From assembly GCA_016649525.1 (NCBI GenBank), contig JAENXM010000020.1:1-14168 (forward strand): a stretch of 14,168 nucleotides of DNA. Reading direction: 5' to 3'. Each line of letters begins with the position of its first letter. Position 1 is the stretch's first letter. The notes below the pieces were generated by a model. That model had not been told where the DNA came from. It worked only from the letters and a program-made list of their open reading frames with translations, and searched no databases. The stretch is from Actinomycetota bacterium (lineage in GTDB: Bacteria > Actinomycetota > Geothermincolia > Fen-727 > Anoxymicrobiaceae). Made by a program: the position numbers and the translations under genes. Below are positions 1 to 6,685 of this stretch, piece by piece.

Positions 1-140
1 GCTCCGCTTGCTCAAGTTCTACCAAGGTATAACCCTACATCAGCCACGTCCACGCAGAATCCTCGGCGTCCTGAAACTGGACAAACAGAGATGAAAAGCC
101 ACCCGTTTTCCCGGGGGTAGCCCTGCAATCCGTTGCAATG
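1..140. other. Left-edge non-coding stretch
   Basis: No convincing gene is seen here. The stretch lies just past the stop of the CBS-domain gene. It holds a perfect 5-bp hairpin (TGCAA, loop TCCG, TTGCA; 124-137) and a weaker terminator-like structure at about 94-117. Short open frames crossing it have no Shine-Dalgarno site and no recognisable protein pattern. Confidence 0.5.
94..117 (-). terminator. Possible weak rho-independent terminator of the MarR-antiporter-CBS operon
   Basis: Read on the minus strand, a CCCG/CGGG stem extends by two G-C pairs across one bulged T, closes a six-base GGGAAA-like loop, and is followed by GGC and a TTTT run (94-97). It lies about 25-45 bases beyond the CBS gene stop, where a terminator is expected. 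The stem is short and bulged and the U-run is only four bases, so the call is tentative. Confidence 0.35.
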
Positions 141-569
141 CTAGGCGGGGTCCTGTCTCCAGCGGATGCCCCTGATGAGGTCAATCCTCGTAATGACCCC
201 GAGTATAGCCCCGGAATCATCGACGACGACCAGAAAACGGGTGCCGTCCTTGAAAGTCTTCAACACCGCTTCCTGTATGGTCTTCTTTGGCCCGATGACC
301 AGAGGAGGCACGTGCATGATGTCCTTGACGGTCCGGTATTCCCCGGCAAAGGGGCCTTTTTTAGCGAATATCGATAGAACCTCCGAATCTCGGACGATCC
401 CCACAAGCCTGCCGCTGGAGTCAACGACGGGAACACCGTGGTAGTGGTGAGAGGTGAAGAGTTCCACTAACGACGCAATCGATTCGCCTTTCTCTACGGT
501 CACGGGGTTTCGGATCATGACATCCTCGACCCTGCCCTTGAGATAGGGGTAAGCCTTAGAATCCTTCAA
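141..569 (-). CDS. Stand-alone tandem CBS-domain protein
   Basis: This 142-residue protein consists of two CBS domains (about residues 11-68 and 80-137) with almost nothing else. Each carries the hallmark strand-turn-helix pattern: GVPVVDSSGRLVGIV in the first and FLVVVDDSGAILGVITRIDL in the second. CBS pairs usually bind AMP, ATP, SAM or related nucleotides and regulate a partner; no catalytic domain is present. The start is a TTG at 569-567, chosen because AAGGAG lies seven bases upstream. The gene begins 11 bases after the antiporter stop, so it is very likely co-transcribed and may be translationally coupled. I infer that it senses nucleotide or energy state and regulates the antiporter in trans. 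The domain call is secure; the ligand and partner are not shown. Confidence 0.9.
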   Translation of the reverse strand: MKDSKAYPYLKGRVEDVMIRNPVTVEKGESIASLVELFTSHHYHGVPVVDSSGRLVGIVRDSEVLSIFAKKGPFAGEYRTVKDIMHVPPLVIGPKKTIQEAVLKTFKDGTRFLVVVDDSGAILGVITRIDLIRGIRWRQDPA

Positions 570-580
570 AGCAATGCTCC

Positions 581-1807
581 TTATGCTCTTACTTCTCCCG
601 CTTTAATAATCGCATAGCGCGTGCTCGGCGGTCCAATGATCTGAAAGACGAGGGAAGTGGCGGCTATCACGCTTATCGCCATCACACCAAGGTCAGTCCC
701 GGCCTTCCCAAAATTCCCACCACCAAAAGTTATGGCCGTCTGGATTGAAAGGCCTATCGCAACGCCCGCCTGGGAGAACAGGCACAGGCCGACGTACTTG
801 CGGACGTTTTCCGGAGCACCCGAGATCACGCCGCCAAGGTAAGCGCCTGATATCTTACCTGTCGACCTGAAAACGACATAAAGCAATCCGATAATGCCGA
901 GACTCACCAGCTTGGCCGCATCAAGTTGCGCCCCGACAAGCACGAAGAAGATGACGAAGACCGGGCCGGTGGTACCCCTCATGAGTTCGAAAACGTCGTC
1001 GCGTTTCCACTTAGTCAGGTTCACCACGGTCAGGCCGAGGGCCATGTTGGCAAGTATCAGTGAGAAATGGAGCCAGTTGGCAAGGCCGGTCGTGAGGATT
1101 ATCACCCCCCAGGTCAGAACGAGGAGTCCGCGCCTTGCGGTGTAATTCCTCACTAAAAACAAGAATATAAGCCCGATGACCACACCAAGAGCCAGGGACC
1201 CGAATATATCTCCCAGCGGTCTCAGCACGGCCTCTGCTATTTGCAGATGCGTCCTTGACAAGCTCATCTTCGCGAAGAAGCTCGCAAAAGAGAAAATCAT
1301 GACGGCGTAGGCGTCGTCGATTCCGACCACCGCGAAGGTCGTCGTCGTGAGAGGACCGGACGACTGGTACTCCCTGAGGACATCAACGGTTGCCGCGGGG
1401 GCCGTCGCTGCGGCCAGAGCGCCGAAGATGAGGGCGACATAGAGCTTCCTGGTGTAAAAGTAGACCGCAAGTGTCACCAGGACCGAAGCGCCCACGGTCT
1501 CCAGAACCGATATCCAGATGATGGGTTTGCCCAGCTTCCTTATCCCCTCGAAAGCGAGTTCGCCCCCTATGTCGAACCCGATACAGGCAAGCGCAATATA
1601 GGTAATGAAATAGAGGCCCTTGATATTGGCGTCGTTGAAGATCCCTAATAGTGATATCCCCAAGACAATCCCCACAACGATATAACCGACCACCATCGGG
1701 ACCTTGATCTTCCTGCAGAGCAGTCCAGCCGCCCAGCCCAGCAGCAGGGAGAGGCCTATCATGAAGGCTATGAAGTTGGGGTCTTTGGGGATAATGTCTT
1801 TCAGCAA
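581..1807 (-). CDS. CPA2/Kef-type cation:proton antiporter, membrane domain only
   Basis: This 408-residue, very hydrophobic inner-membrane protein has about 12-13 predicted helices. Two signatures of the cation:proton antiporter fold are visible: ATAPAAT at about residues 134-140, matching the unwound helix with its Thr/Pro motif, and GIDDAY with the Asp pair D164-D165, matching the CPA2 ion-binding aspartates. It should exchange Na+ or K+ for H+. It ends soon after the last helix, so it lacks the C-terminal RCK/TrkA-N domain of classical KefB/KefC. The following gene encodes a CBS protein that could supply regulation. The start is a TTG 15 bases after the MarR stop with only a weak ribosome site (GCGAGTG), so translation may depend on coupling. 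ATG at residue 16 would cut into the first helix. Cation specificity is unknown. Confidence 0.88.
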   Translation of the reverse strand: MLKDIIPKDPNFIAFMIGLSLLLGWAAGLLCRKIKVPMVVGYIVVGIVLGISLLGIFNDANIKGLYFITYIALACIGFDIGGELAFEGIRKLGKPIIWISVLETVGASVLVTLAVYFYTRKLYVALIFGALAAATAPAATVDVLREYQSSGPLTTTTFAVVGIDDAYAVMIFSFASFFAKMSLSRTHLQIAEAVLRPLGDIFGSLALGVVIGLIFLFLVRNYTARRGLLVLTWGVIILTTGLANWLHFSLILANMALGLTVVNLTKWKRDDVFELMRGTTGPVFVIFFVLVGAQLDAAKLVSLGIIGLLYVVFRSTGKISGAYLGGVISGAPENVRKYVGLCLFSQAGVAIGLSIQTAITFGGGNFGKAGTDLGVMAISVIAATSLVFQIIGPPSTRYAIIKAGEVRA

Positions 1808-1822
1808 AAGGTATACACTCGC

Positions 1823-2269
1823 TTAGTCTTCCTTGAGCCTGAGATAACTGTCGCTGAAGGCGGAAAGCGACTCATCAAGCTGGCGGACCGTCTTGGCGTC
1901 CATCATCTTCAGGATACGGTATATGTAAGCCATACGGCGGGCGTTGACCCTCTCCACAACATCCTTGCCCATGCCCGTCAATGTCAGTACGATTCTACGC
2001 CTGTCCTTCGTGCTCGTCTCCCTCTTCAGGAATCCCCCTTTCTCGAGCCTCTCGAGCATCCAGGTTATGGATGGTGGGGAGACATCGAGCATCTTCGCAA
2101 TGTCGGTTGGCTTGTCCGTCACGTGATAGACCATGTCCAGGATCCTGAACTGCGGAGCCGAGAGGCTCCGGTTCTTCCCGTGCAACAGGGACTGGGCGAG
2201 GATATTCACCATGATCTTTGAAGCGGCGAGGATCTTCTCCTCAATGGACATGCTGACTGCCGCTGGCAT
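1823..2269 (-). CDS. MarR-family transcriptional regulator
   Basis: From the preferred ATG the protein has 148 residues, the usual MarR length. The winged-helix core is clear: a helix with SAPQFRILDMVYHV, then KPTDIAKMLDVSPPSITWMLERLEKGGFLKRE, then the wing TSTKDRRRIVLTLTGMGKDVVERV, which carries the family D-x-R-R wing motif. Terminal helices should form the dimer interface. It is first in a minus-strand operon with the antiporter and CBS genes and probably controls them. The frame opens further to a GTG at 2317, but GGAGGTG overlaps that codon and cannot serve it. ATG at 2269 has GGGGGTG six bases upstream and is preferred; ATG at 2251 is another option. The inducing signal is unknown. Confidence 0.88.
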   Translation of the reverse strand: MPAAVSMSIEEKILAASKIMVNILAQSLLHGKNRSLSAPQFRILDMVYHVTDKPTDIAKMLDVSPPSITWMLERLEKGGFLKRETSTKDRRRIVLTLTGMGKDVVERVNARRMAYIYRILKMMDAKTVRQLDESLSAFSDSYLRLKED

Positions 2270-2339
2270 GTTAGACACCCCCAGAGTCCACAGAGATCTT
2301 GAGAAAACGTAAAACACCTCCGCGCGAAGCGGGTTTGCT

Positions 2340-2390
2340 TTTTCAATAATATATTAAATTACTTAATTATTAAAGTATATAATAAATATT
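2340..2390. promoter_or_regulatory. AT-rich divergent control region with possible MarR operator
   Basis: Bases 2341-2390 contain only three G or C, in sharp contrast to the GC-rich flanks. The region lies between the divergent MarR operon and the reductase gene. Inside it is an imperfect palindrome at 2361-2376 (ACTTAATTATTAAAGT, six of eight pairs match), the size and symmetry expected of a MarR-dimer site. A plus-strand TATAAT occurs at 2378-2383, and a minus-strand TATACT at 2379-2374 overlaps the palindrome. An autoregulatory operator is inferred from position and symmetry only. Confidence 0.45.
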
Positions 2391-2481
2391 CGAGATTGAT
2401 GGGCCGGAATTGGAATGACCCGTGCAAATGACAATCCGGTCTATTAATCCGAATAGTCCCTGTTTGTGTACGGTGTTCCCT

Positions 2482-2487
2482 TATAAT
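2482..2487 (+). promoter_or_regulatory. Perfect TATAAT -10 box for the reductase/radical SAM genes
   Basis: TATAAT sits 46 bases before the reductase start, giving a leader of about 40 bases. No good TTGACA-like -35 is found at 16-18 bases spacing. The context TCCCTTATAATT closely resembles TCCTTTATAATT before the nitroreductase gene, which supports both as promoter elements of this genome. Confidence 0.5.
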
Positions 2488-2533
2488 TGTAACCGTTGTC
2501 CGAAGCAAGTCGGGCGGACATTCCGGAGGGACC

Positions 2534-3703
2534 ATGGATTACGACGTGGTGGTAGCGGGCGGAGGGCCCGCGGGGTCGTCGACCGCCTTCCACCTCGCCA
2601 GGCGCGATATACGCGTGTTGGTTATCGATAAAGAAACGTTTCCCAGGGACAAGATCTGCGGGGACGGGATAGCCCCGCGCGCCGTCAGGACCCTGTACAA
2701 GATGGGCCTGCAGGAGCGCCTCGACGGACGGTTCAACAAGTTCCACGGGTTCCGTTTCGCCGGGCCCGGCAGGACTTTCATCGAGACGCCGATCCCTCCG
2801 ACACCGCGCTTCCCGGACTACGGCTACATCATCAAGAGGGTCGACCTGGACAAGATGCTGCTCGACTATTCGCGGGAGAACGGCGCGGAGGTCTGGGAAG
2901 GTTGCAGGGTGACCGCGCCGCTCGTCGAGGACGGGAGGGTCGTCGGCGTCAGGGCGCTGCGCGATGGTCGGGAGGTCGAGGTCAACGCAAAGGTCGTGGT
3001 CGGGGCCGATGGGCCGCATTCCACGCTCGGAAAAGCCATGGGACTTCTCGAGAACGACCCGCATTATCTCGGCATATCGATAAGACAGTACTTCGAAGGC
3101 GTCGAGCAGATCGGGGACCACCTCGAGATCTACTCGGAGAAGGCCATAATCCCGGCAAGCGGATGGATATTCCCGGTGAGCGAGTCCATGGCCAACGTCG
3201 GCGTGGGTGCGATGCTCTACCACATCCGCCCGCGCAAGATGGACCTCCACGGCCTGCTGGAGGCATTCATAAACGAAACGCCGCACTCTTCTCCGAAGCT
3301 CAAGAACGCGCGGCCGGTATCCCCCGTGCGCGGCGCGCTCCTGCGGGTGGGCCTTGGTCGGAGCAAGGCGGAGTGCCCGGGGATGATACTGGTGGGTGAT
3401 GCGGCGAGCATGACAAACCCCGTGAGCGGGGAGGGCATCACTTTCGCGCTGGAGACCGGGGAGATGGCAGCCGACCACATACTGGAGAGCCGCATGGGAG
3501 GGCGCGGGATACATCACGATCCGGAAGAGGATTCCTTCAAGCAGAAGCTCGTCGACCGCTACGACCACTACTTCAACATGGGTATTAAAAGCATCAAGTG
3601 GCTCGACCGTGCCTGGGTCTTGAAGCCGGGCATAGCCTTCATCTCGCACAGCCAGAAGCGGCTCGACTTCGTGGTCAGGGCCCTGATGTACATGCGGCAC
3701 TAG
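2534..3703 (+). CDS. Geranylgeranyl reductase-family FAD-dependent oxidoreductase
   Basis: This 389-residue flavoprotein has the full motif set of the geranylgeranyl/digeranylgeranyl reductase family: Rossmann GGGPAGSS (9-16), PRDKICGDG (37-45), the ADG motif VVGADGPHS (155-163), the SGWIFP form of the family signature (209-214), and the FAD-binding VGDAASMTNPVSGEGI (287-302). Family members saturate prenyl double bonds in archaeal lipids, chlorophyll phytyl chains or menaquinone tails. No photosynthesis genes are nearby, so a quinone or polyprenyl-lipid role is more likely than chlorophyll, but this is inference. The ATG has GGAGGG four bases upstream. The next gene starts 13 bases after the stop, so the two are probably co-transcribed. 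Other flavin hydroxylase-like functions cannot be excluded. Confidence 0.88.
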   Translation: MDYDVVVAGGGPAGSSTAFHLARRDIRVLVIDKETFPRDKICGDGIAPRAVRTLYKMGLQERLDGRFNKFHGFRFAGPGRTFIETPIPPTPRFPDYGYIIKRVDLDKMLLDYSRENGAEVWEGCRVTAPLVEDGRVVGVRALRDGREVEVNAKVVVGADGPHSTLGKAMGLLENDPHYLGISIRQYFEGVEQIGDHLEIYSEKAIIPASGWIFPVSESMANVGVGAMLYHIRPRKMDLHGLLEAFINETPHSSPKLKNARPVSPVRGALLRVGLGRSKAECPGMILVGDAASMTNPVSGEGITFALETGEMAADHILESRMGGRGIHHDPEEDSFKQKLVDRYDHYFNMGIKSIKWLDRAWVLKPGIAFISHSQKRLDFVVRALMYMRH

Positions 3704-3716
3704 CGCGGGGATATCC

Positions 3717-5177
3717 GTGAAGGTCACCTTCGTCTACCCGGACTTCTTCCAGTATGCCGACGGGTCTTTCATGCCGGAGGGGCGGATATATCTTGGGATC
3801 GCGTACCTGTCCGCTGTCCTGAAGCAGGCTGGCCATCAGACATCGCTCGTTCACGTGGTCGCGCCTCCCGAGAGAGAAGAGTTCCTGGACAGGATCAAGA
3901 CAGAGTCACCCGACCTGGTCGGCCTCTCGAGCACGACCCACATGTTCCGCCACGCCAGCCGCTGGGCTTCATGGCTGCGGGAGGAGCAGGATATCGCCAC
4001 GGTATGCGGAGGGGTTCACCCGACAATCGCGCCGGAAGAGGTCATCGATACGCCGGGTATAGACATAGCCTGCGTCGGCGAGGCCGAAGAGGCGATGGTC
4101 GAGCTGTGCGACTCGTTGGAAGAGGGGCGCGACCCTTCGAGTATACCGGGTCTCTGGCTGCGCCGCCGGGGCGACCTGATCAGAAACCCGGCGCGGCCGC
4201 TTCTGACCGACCTCGATTCGCTGCCGTTCCCCGACCGCTCCATTTTCGACCCCTCGCTCTTCTGCGACGACCAGCACCCCCGCGGAACCCTGATGGCCTC
4301 GCGGGGCTGCCCGTTCAACTGCTCGTACTGCTCCAACCACGCACAGAAGAGCGTCTATCCGAACCCGAAAGAGTACGTGCGCCTGAGGAGTCCCGAGAAC
4401 GTGGTTGAAGAAATCGAACATATGGTCGCCGCGGACGAGCGCATCGAGTTCATCCGCTTCGACGACGACATACTGACGATGGACCGCGAATGGCTGGGTC
4501 GGCTCTCGGAACTGTACAGAGACCGTGTCGGGATGCCCTTTATCTGCAACTCCCGTGTCAACTTCATCGACCGGGAGCTTGCCCGTACGCTCGCCGACAT
4601 GGGCTGCCGCGTGGTATGCATGGGCATAGAGAGCGGCAATCCCTGGCTGAGGGAGAGAGTTCTCAACAGGCACATGAGTAACGAGCGCATCGTCGAGGCC
4701 TTCGCGCTCTGCCGCGAGGCCGGAATGAAAACGGTATCCACGAACATGGTCGGCCTGCCCCTGGAGGACACTTCGATGGTGCTCGACACCATCAAGCTGA
4801 ACGCGCGCTGCCACCCCGATACCATACAGGTATCCACATTCATCCCGTACCCGGGTACCGAGCTCTTCAAGCTCTGCGAGGAGAGGAGCCTCATCGAGGG
4901 GGAGAGGGTGGACTCGATATTCGAGGGCCGGTCTCCCCTGAAGCAGGAGGAAGACGGCTGGGAGCCCGGGGCGGTCAAGGCTAACTTCCACACGCTCGCG
5001 TATACTTACGGGTGGCTCGACAGCCGGAAGGACTCGACCCTTTCGAGGCTCGCAGGGCGAGTCCTCGATACATTAGTACTCGGAAAGAGGTTCCCCTCCT
5101 CCGTACGCCGCCGGCTGTTCGATCTGTTGACAAGATGGGCATGCAGTCGCTTCCACCCGGAGTGGATCAAATACTAG
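3717..5177 (+). CDS. B12-binding-domain radical SAM protein
   Basis: This 486-residue protein has an N-terminal cobalamin-binding-like Rossmann domain (about 1-140, with the typical VCGGVHPT at about 96-103 and VGEAEE at 120-125). A radical SAM barrel follows, with the 4Fe-4S cysteines C198, C202 and C205 in RGCPFNCSYC, and a C-terminal extension of about 100 residues. No DxHxxG motif is seen, as is common in this subfamily. Such enzymes methylate unactivated carbons or form rings and C-C or C-S bonds; relatives include BchE, hopanoid HpnJ/HpnP and Fom3. The start is a GTG with GGGG upstream; it lies 13 bases after the reductase stop. The pairing suggests action on the same pathway, perhaps a prenyl lipid, quinone or tetrapyrrole. 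The substrate is unknown. Confidence 0.9.
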   Translation: MKVTFVYPDFFQYADGSFMPEGRIYLGIAYLSAVLKQAGHQTSLVHVVAPPEREEFLDRIKTESPDLVGLSSTTHMFRHASRWASWLREEQDIATVCGGVHPTIAPEEVIDTPGIDIACVGEAEEAMVELCDSLEEGRDPSSIPGLWLRRRGDLIRNPARPLLTDLDSLPFPDRSIFDPSLFCDDQHPRGTLMASRGCPFNCSYCSNHAQKSVYPNPKEYVRLRSPENVVEEIEHMVAADERIEFIRFDDDILTMDREWLGRLSELYRDRVGMPFICNSRVNFIDRELARTLADMGCRVVCMGIESGNPWLRERVLNRHMSNERIVEAFALCREAGMKTVSTNMVGLPLEDTSMVLDTIKLNARCHPDTIQVSTFIPYPGTELFKLCEERSLIEGERVDSIFEGRSPLKQEEDGWEPGAVKANFHTLAYTYGWLDSRKDSTLSRLAGRVLDTLVLGKRFPSSVRRRLFDLLTRWACSRFHPEWIKY

Positions 5178-5188
5178 AAAGGATTTTA

Positions 5189-5303
5189 GTTTTAGACCGG
5201 GCTTGGTTTTAGACCGGGCTCTCAGCCCGGTACCAATCCCGGCCTTAGAGGCCGGGCTTAAGGCAAGAATCAAGTACCAATCCCGGCCTGAGAGGCCGGG
5301 CTT
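5189..5303. repeat. Cluster of three small REP-like palindromes
   Basis: The gap between the radical SAM and FAD oxidoreductase genes contains three perfect 8-bp stems with 3-base loops: ACCGGGCT-CTC-AGCCCGGT (5213-5231), CCCGGCCT-TAG-AGGCCGGG (5238-5256) and CCCGGCCT-GAG-AGGCCGGG (5282-5300). The last two belong to a longer repeated unit that begins GTACCAAT and ends GGGCTTAA. A 15-base direct repeat (GTTTTAGACCGGGCT) occurs at 5189-5203 and 5206-5220, so an extra half-unit is present. No U-run follows the stems, so they are not ordinary intrinsic terminators. A dispersed REP or MITE-like family, possibly acting as an mRNA stabiliser or attenuator, is likely. Confidence 0.8.
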
Positions 5304-5328
5304 AAAACCCCATCCCGAGGAGGTATAG

Positions 5329-6660
5329 ATGACGACGACAGTGGTGGTAGGCGGTGGGACATCCGGGCTCGCCGCGGGCTTCACGCTCGAGAGAGCAGGC
5401 GCAGATTACCTCGTCCTCGAGAAGAGGGACTTCGCCGGCGGAAGGATATACGGCACAACACGCGACGGATTCACGCTCGACCTCGGGGCCCAGTTCTTCA
5501 TGTCCCGCTACCACGCGACCTTCGAAATCATGAGGAAGCTCGGCATATACGACGAGCTCACGAAATTCACCGAGCCGGCGGGGGTCGGCTTCGTCAGGGA
5601 CAACGGGATATACCCGGCATACCTCAGTCACAGCTACAACATGAGGCACCCGCTCGGTGTGCTCAAGTTCAGCGCGCTTTCCGGCAAAGGAAAAGTGGAG
5701 GCCGCCAGGTCCGTGGCAAAGCTGTTTTCCCAGGCGAAGAAGCTGGACTTCGACGACCCGGAAAAAGCTATCGACCTCGACAGCCTTTCGTTCGCTGAAT
5801 ACATGAACAAGCACTCCCTTGATGAGGTCCTCGAGTACATATTCCAGCCGTTCGCCAGTTTCCTTACGCTCGGCGGACCGGAGGAGATATCCGCGGCCTA
5901 CGGTCTCGCGCTCCTCTGGTACATTCTGCCGGGCATGTTTACCACAAAGAAGGGTATAGGCTACCTCGCCGATTCCCTCGCCGGGAACGTTCCCAACCTG
6001 AGGCTCAACACCTGTGTAAGCCGGATAGTGCTCGAGGACAAGAGGGTTAAAGGAGTGGAGATAGAGAACGGCAAGAAGAAGGAGTTCATCGAGTGTGACA
6101 ACGTCATCTGCTCGACACCCGCCGGCCAGGCAGCGGTACTCCTTCCCGACCTGCCGGCATCCATGACCGATGTACTGGCAGGCATCCGCTACAGCGCCTG
6201 CGTGCATGTGATGCTTGCTACGAAGAGGAAGTACTTAGGCAAGTTGGTCGCTATCGCCGCACCGCGCAGGGACGGACTCTGCTCCCCGGGGTTCCTCGAT
6301 AGCGCCAACAAGCACCCCTCCTACGCACCTCCGGGCGCGGGGATTATCCACGCCTTCACTTACAGCGACTATGCGCGCGAGATGCTCGACATGGACGACG
6401 CGGAGGTGCAGGCCCGCGTGACCAGAGACATCCAGAGAGTCATCCCCGAGTTCACCGACGAGCCTTTGTTCTGCGAGATATTCCGCTGGCCCCAGGCGGT
6501 CTGCCTTTCGAGCCCGGGGCAGATCGCTGACGTCAGACGGCTCAAGGCAGGGCTCCGGGAATACCGTGGGCTCCACCTGGTAGGCGAGTACTTCGGGATG
6601 CCGTCGGTGGAGGCCGCGATACATACAGGAGTTCAGGCGGCGGAGCGCATCCTCGAATAG
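5329..6660 (+). CDS. FAD-dependent amine oxidase / protoporphyrinogen oxidase-like protein
   Basis: This 443-residue flavoprotein opens directly with a dinucleotide-binding fold: VVVGGGTSGLAAG (5-17), then E31-K32 and GGRIYGTT (37-44), the pattern of the flavin amine oxidase superfamily (HemY-type protoporphyrinogen oxidase, phytoene desaturase, amine oxidase). The C-terminal FAD-contact segment LVGEYFGMPSVEAAIHTG is also present. No signal peptide or membrane helix is obvious. The ATG follows GAGGAGGT by four bases, one of the strongest ribosome sites here. It lies 151 bases after the radical SAM gene, separated by the hairpin cluster, and may share its transcript. Haem or coproporphyrin oxidation is possible, but no other haem gene is in view; prenyl or carotenoid desaturation and amine oxidation remain open. 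Confidence 0.82.
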   Translation: MTTTVVVGGGTSGLAAGFTLERAGADYLVLEKRDFAGGRIYGTTRDGFTLDLGAQFFMSRYHATFEIMRKLGIYDELTKFTEPAGVGFVRDNGIYPAYLSHSYNMRHPLGVLKFSALSGKGKVEAARSVAKLFSQAKKLDFDDPEKAIDLDSLSFAEYMNKHSLDEVLEYIFQPFASFLTLGGPEEISAAYGLALLWYILPGMFTTKKGIGYLADSLAGNVPNLRLNTCVSRIVLEDKRVKGVEIENGKKKEFIECDNVICSTPAGQAAVLLPDLPASMTDVLAGIRYSACVHVMLATKRKYLGKLVAIAAPRRDGLCSPGFLDSANKHPSYAPPGAGIIHAFTYSDYAREMLDMDDAEVQARVTRDIQRVIPEFTDEPLFCEIFRWPQAVCLSSPGQIADVRRLKAGLREYRGLHLVGEYFGMPSVEAAIHTGVQAAERILE

Positions 6661-6670
6661 CGGGGTCTTG

Positions 6671-6679
6671 TGAGATAAT
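6671..6679 (+). promoter_or_regulatory. Candidate extended -10 promoter for a leaderless kinase mRNA
   Basis: TGAGATAAT reads as an extended -10 (TGn followed by GATAAT, one mismatch to TATAAT). Its predicted start site, about seven bases downstream, falls on or next to the kinase ATG at 6686. No Shine-Dalgarno sequence is found in the proper window, which fits a leaderless transcript. No good -35 is visible. Confidence 0.35.
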
Positions 6680-6685
6680 CTCTCT

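Noticed and set aside
2444..3727. Long open frame (427 codons) antisense to the reductase gene
   Set aside because: It mirrors the codon pattern of the real gene in GC-rich DNA, has no recognisable domain and is rich in Arg, His and Pro; the sense strand has full family motifs.
3969..4991. 340-codon open frame antisense to the radical SAM gene
   Set aside because: A shadow frame of a gene with clear cysteine and cobalamin-domain motifs.
5189..5303. CRISPR array or riboswitch as explanation of the hairpin cluster
   Set aside because: The units are too short and too closely spaced for repeat-spacer structure, and no conserved riboswitch core is visible.
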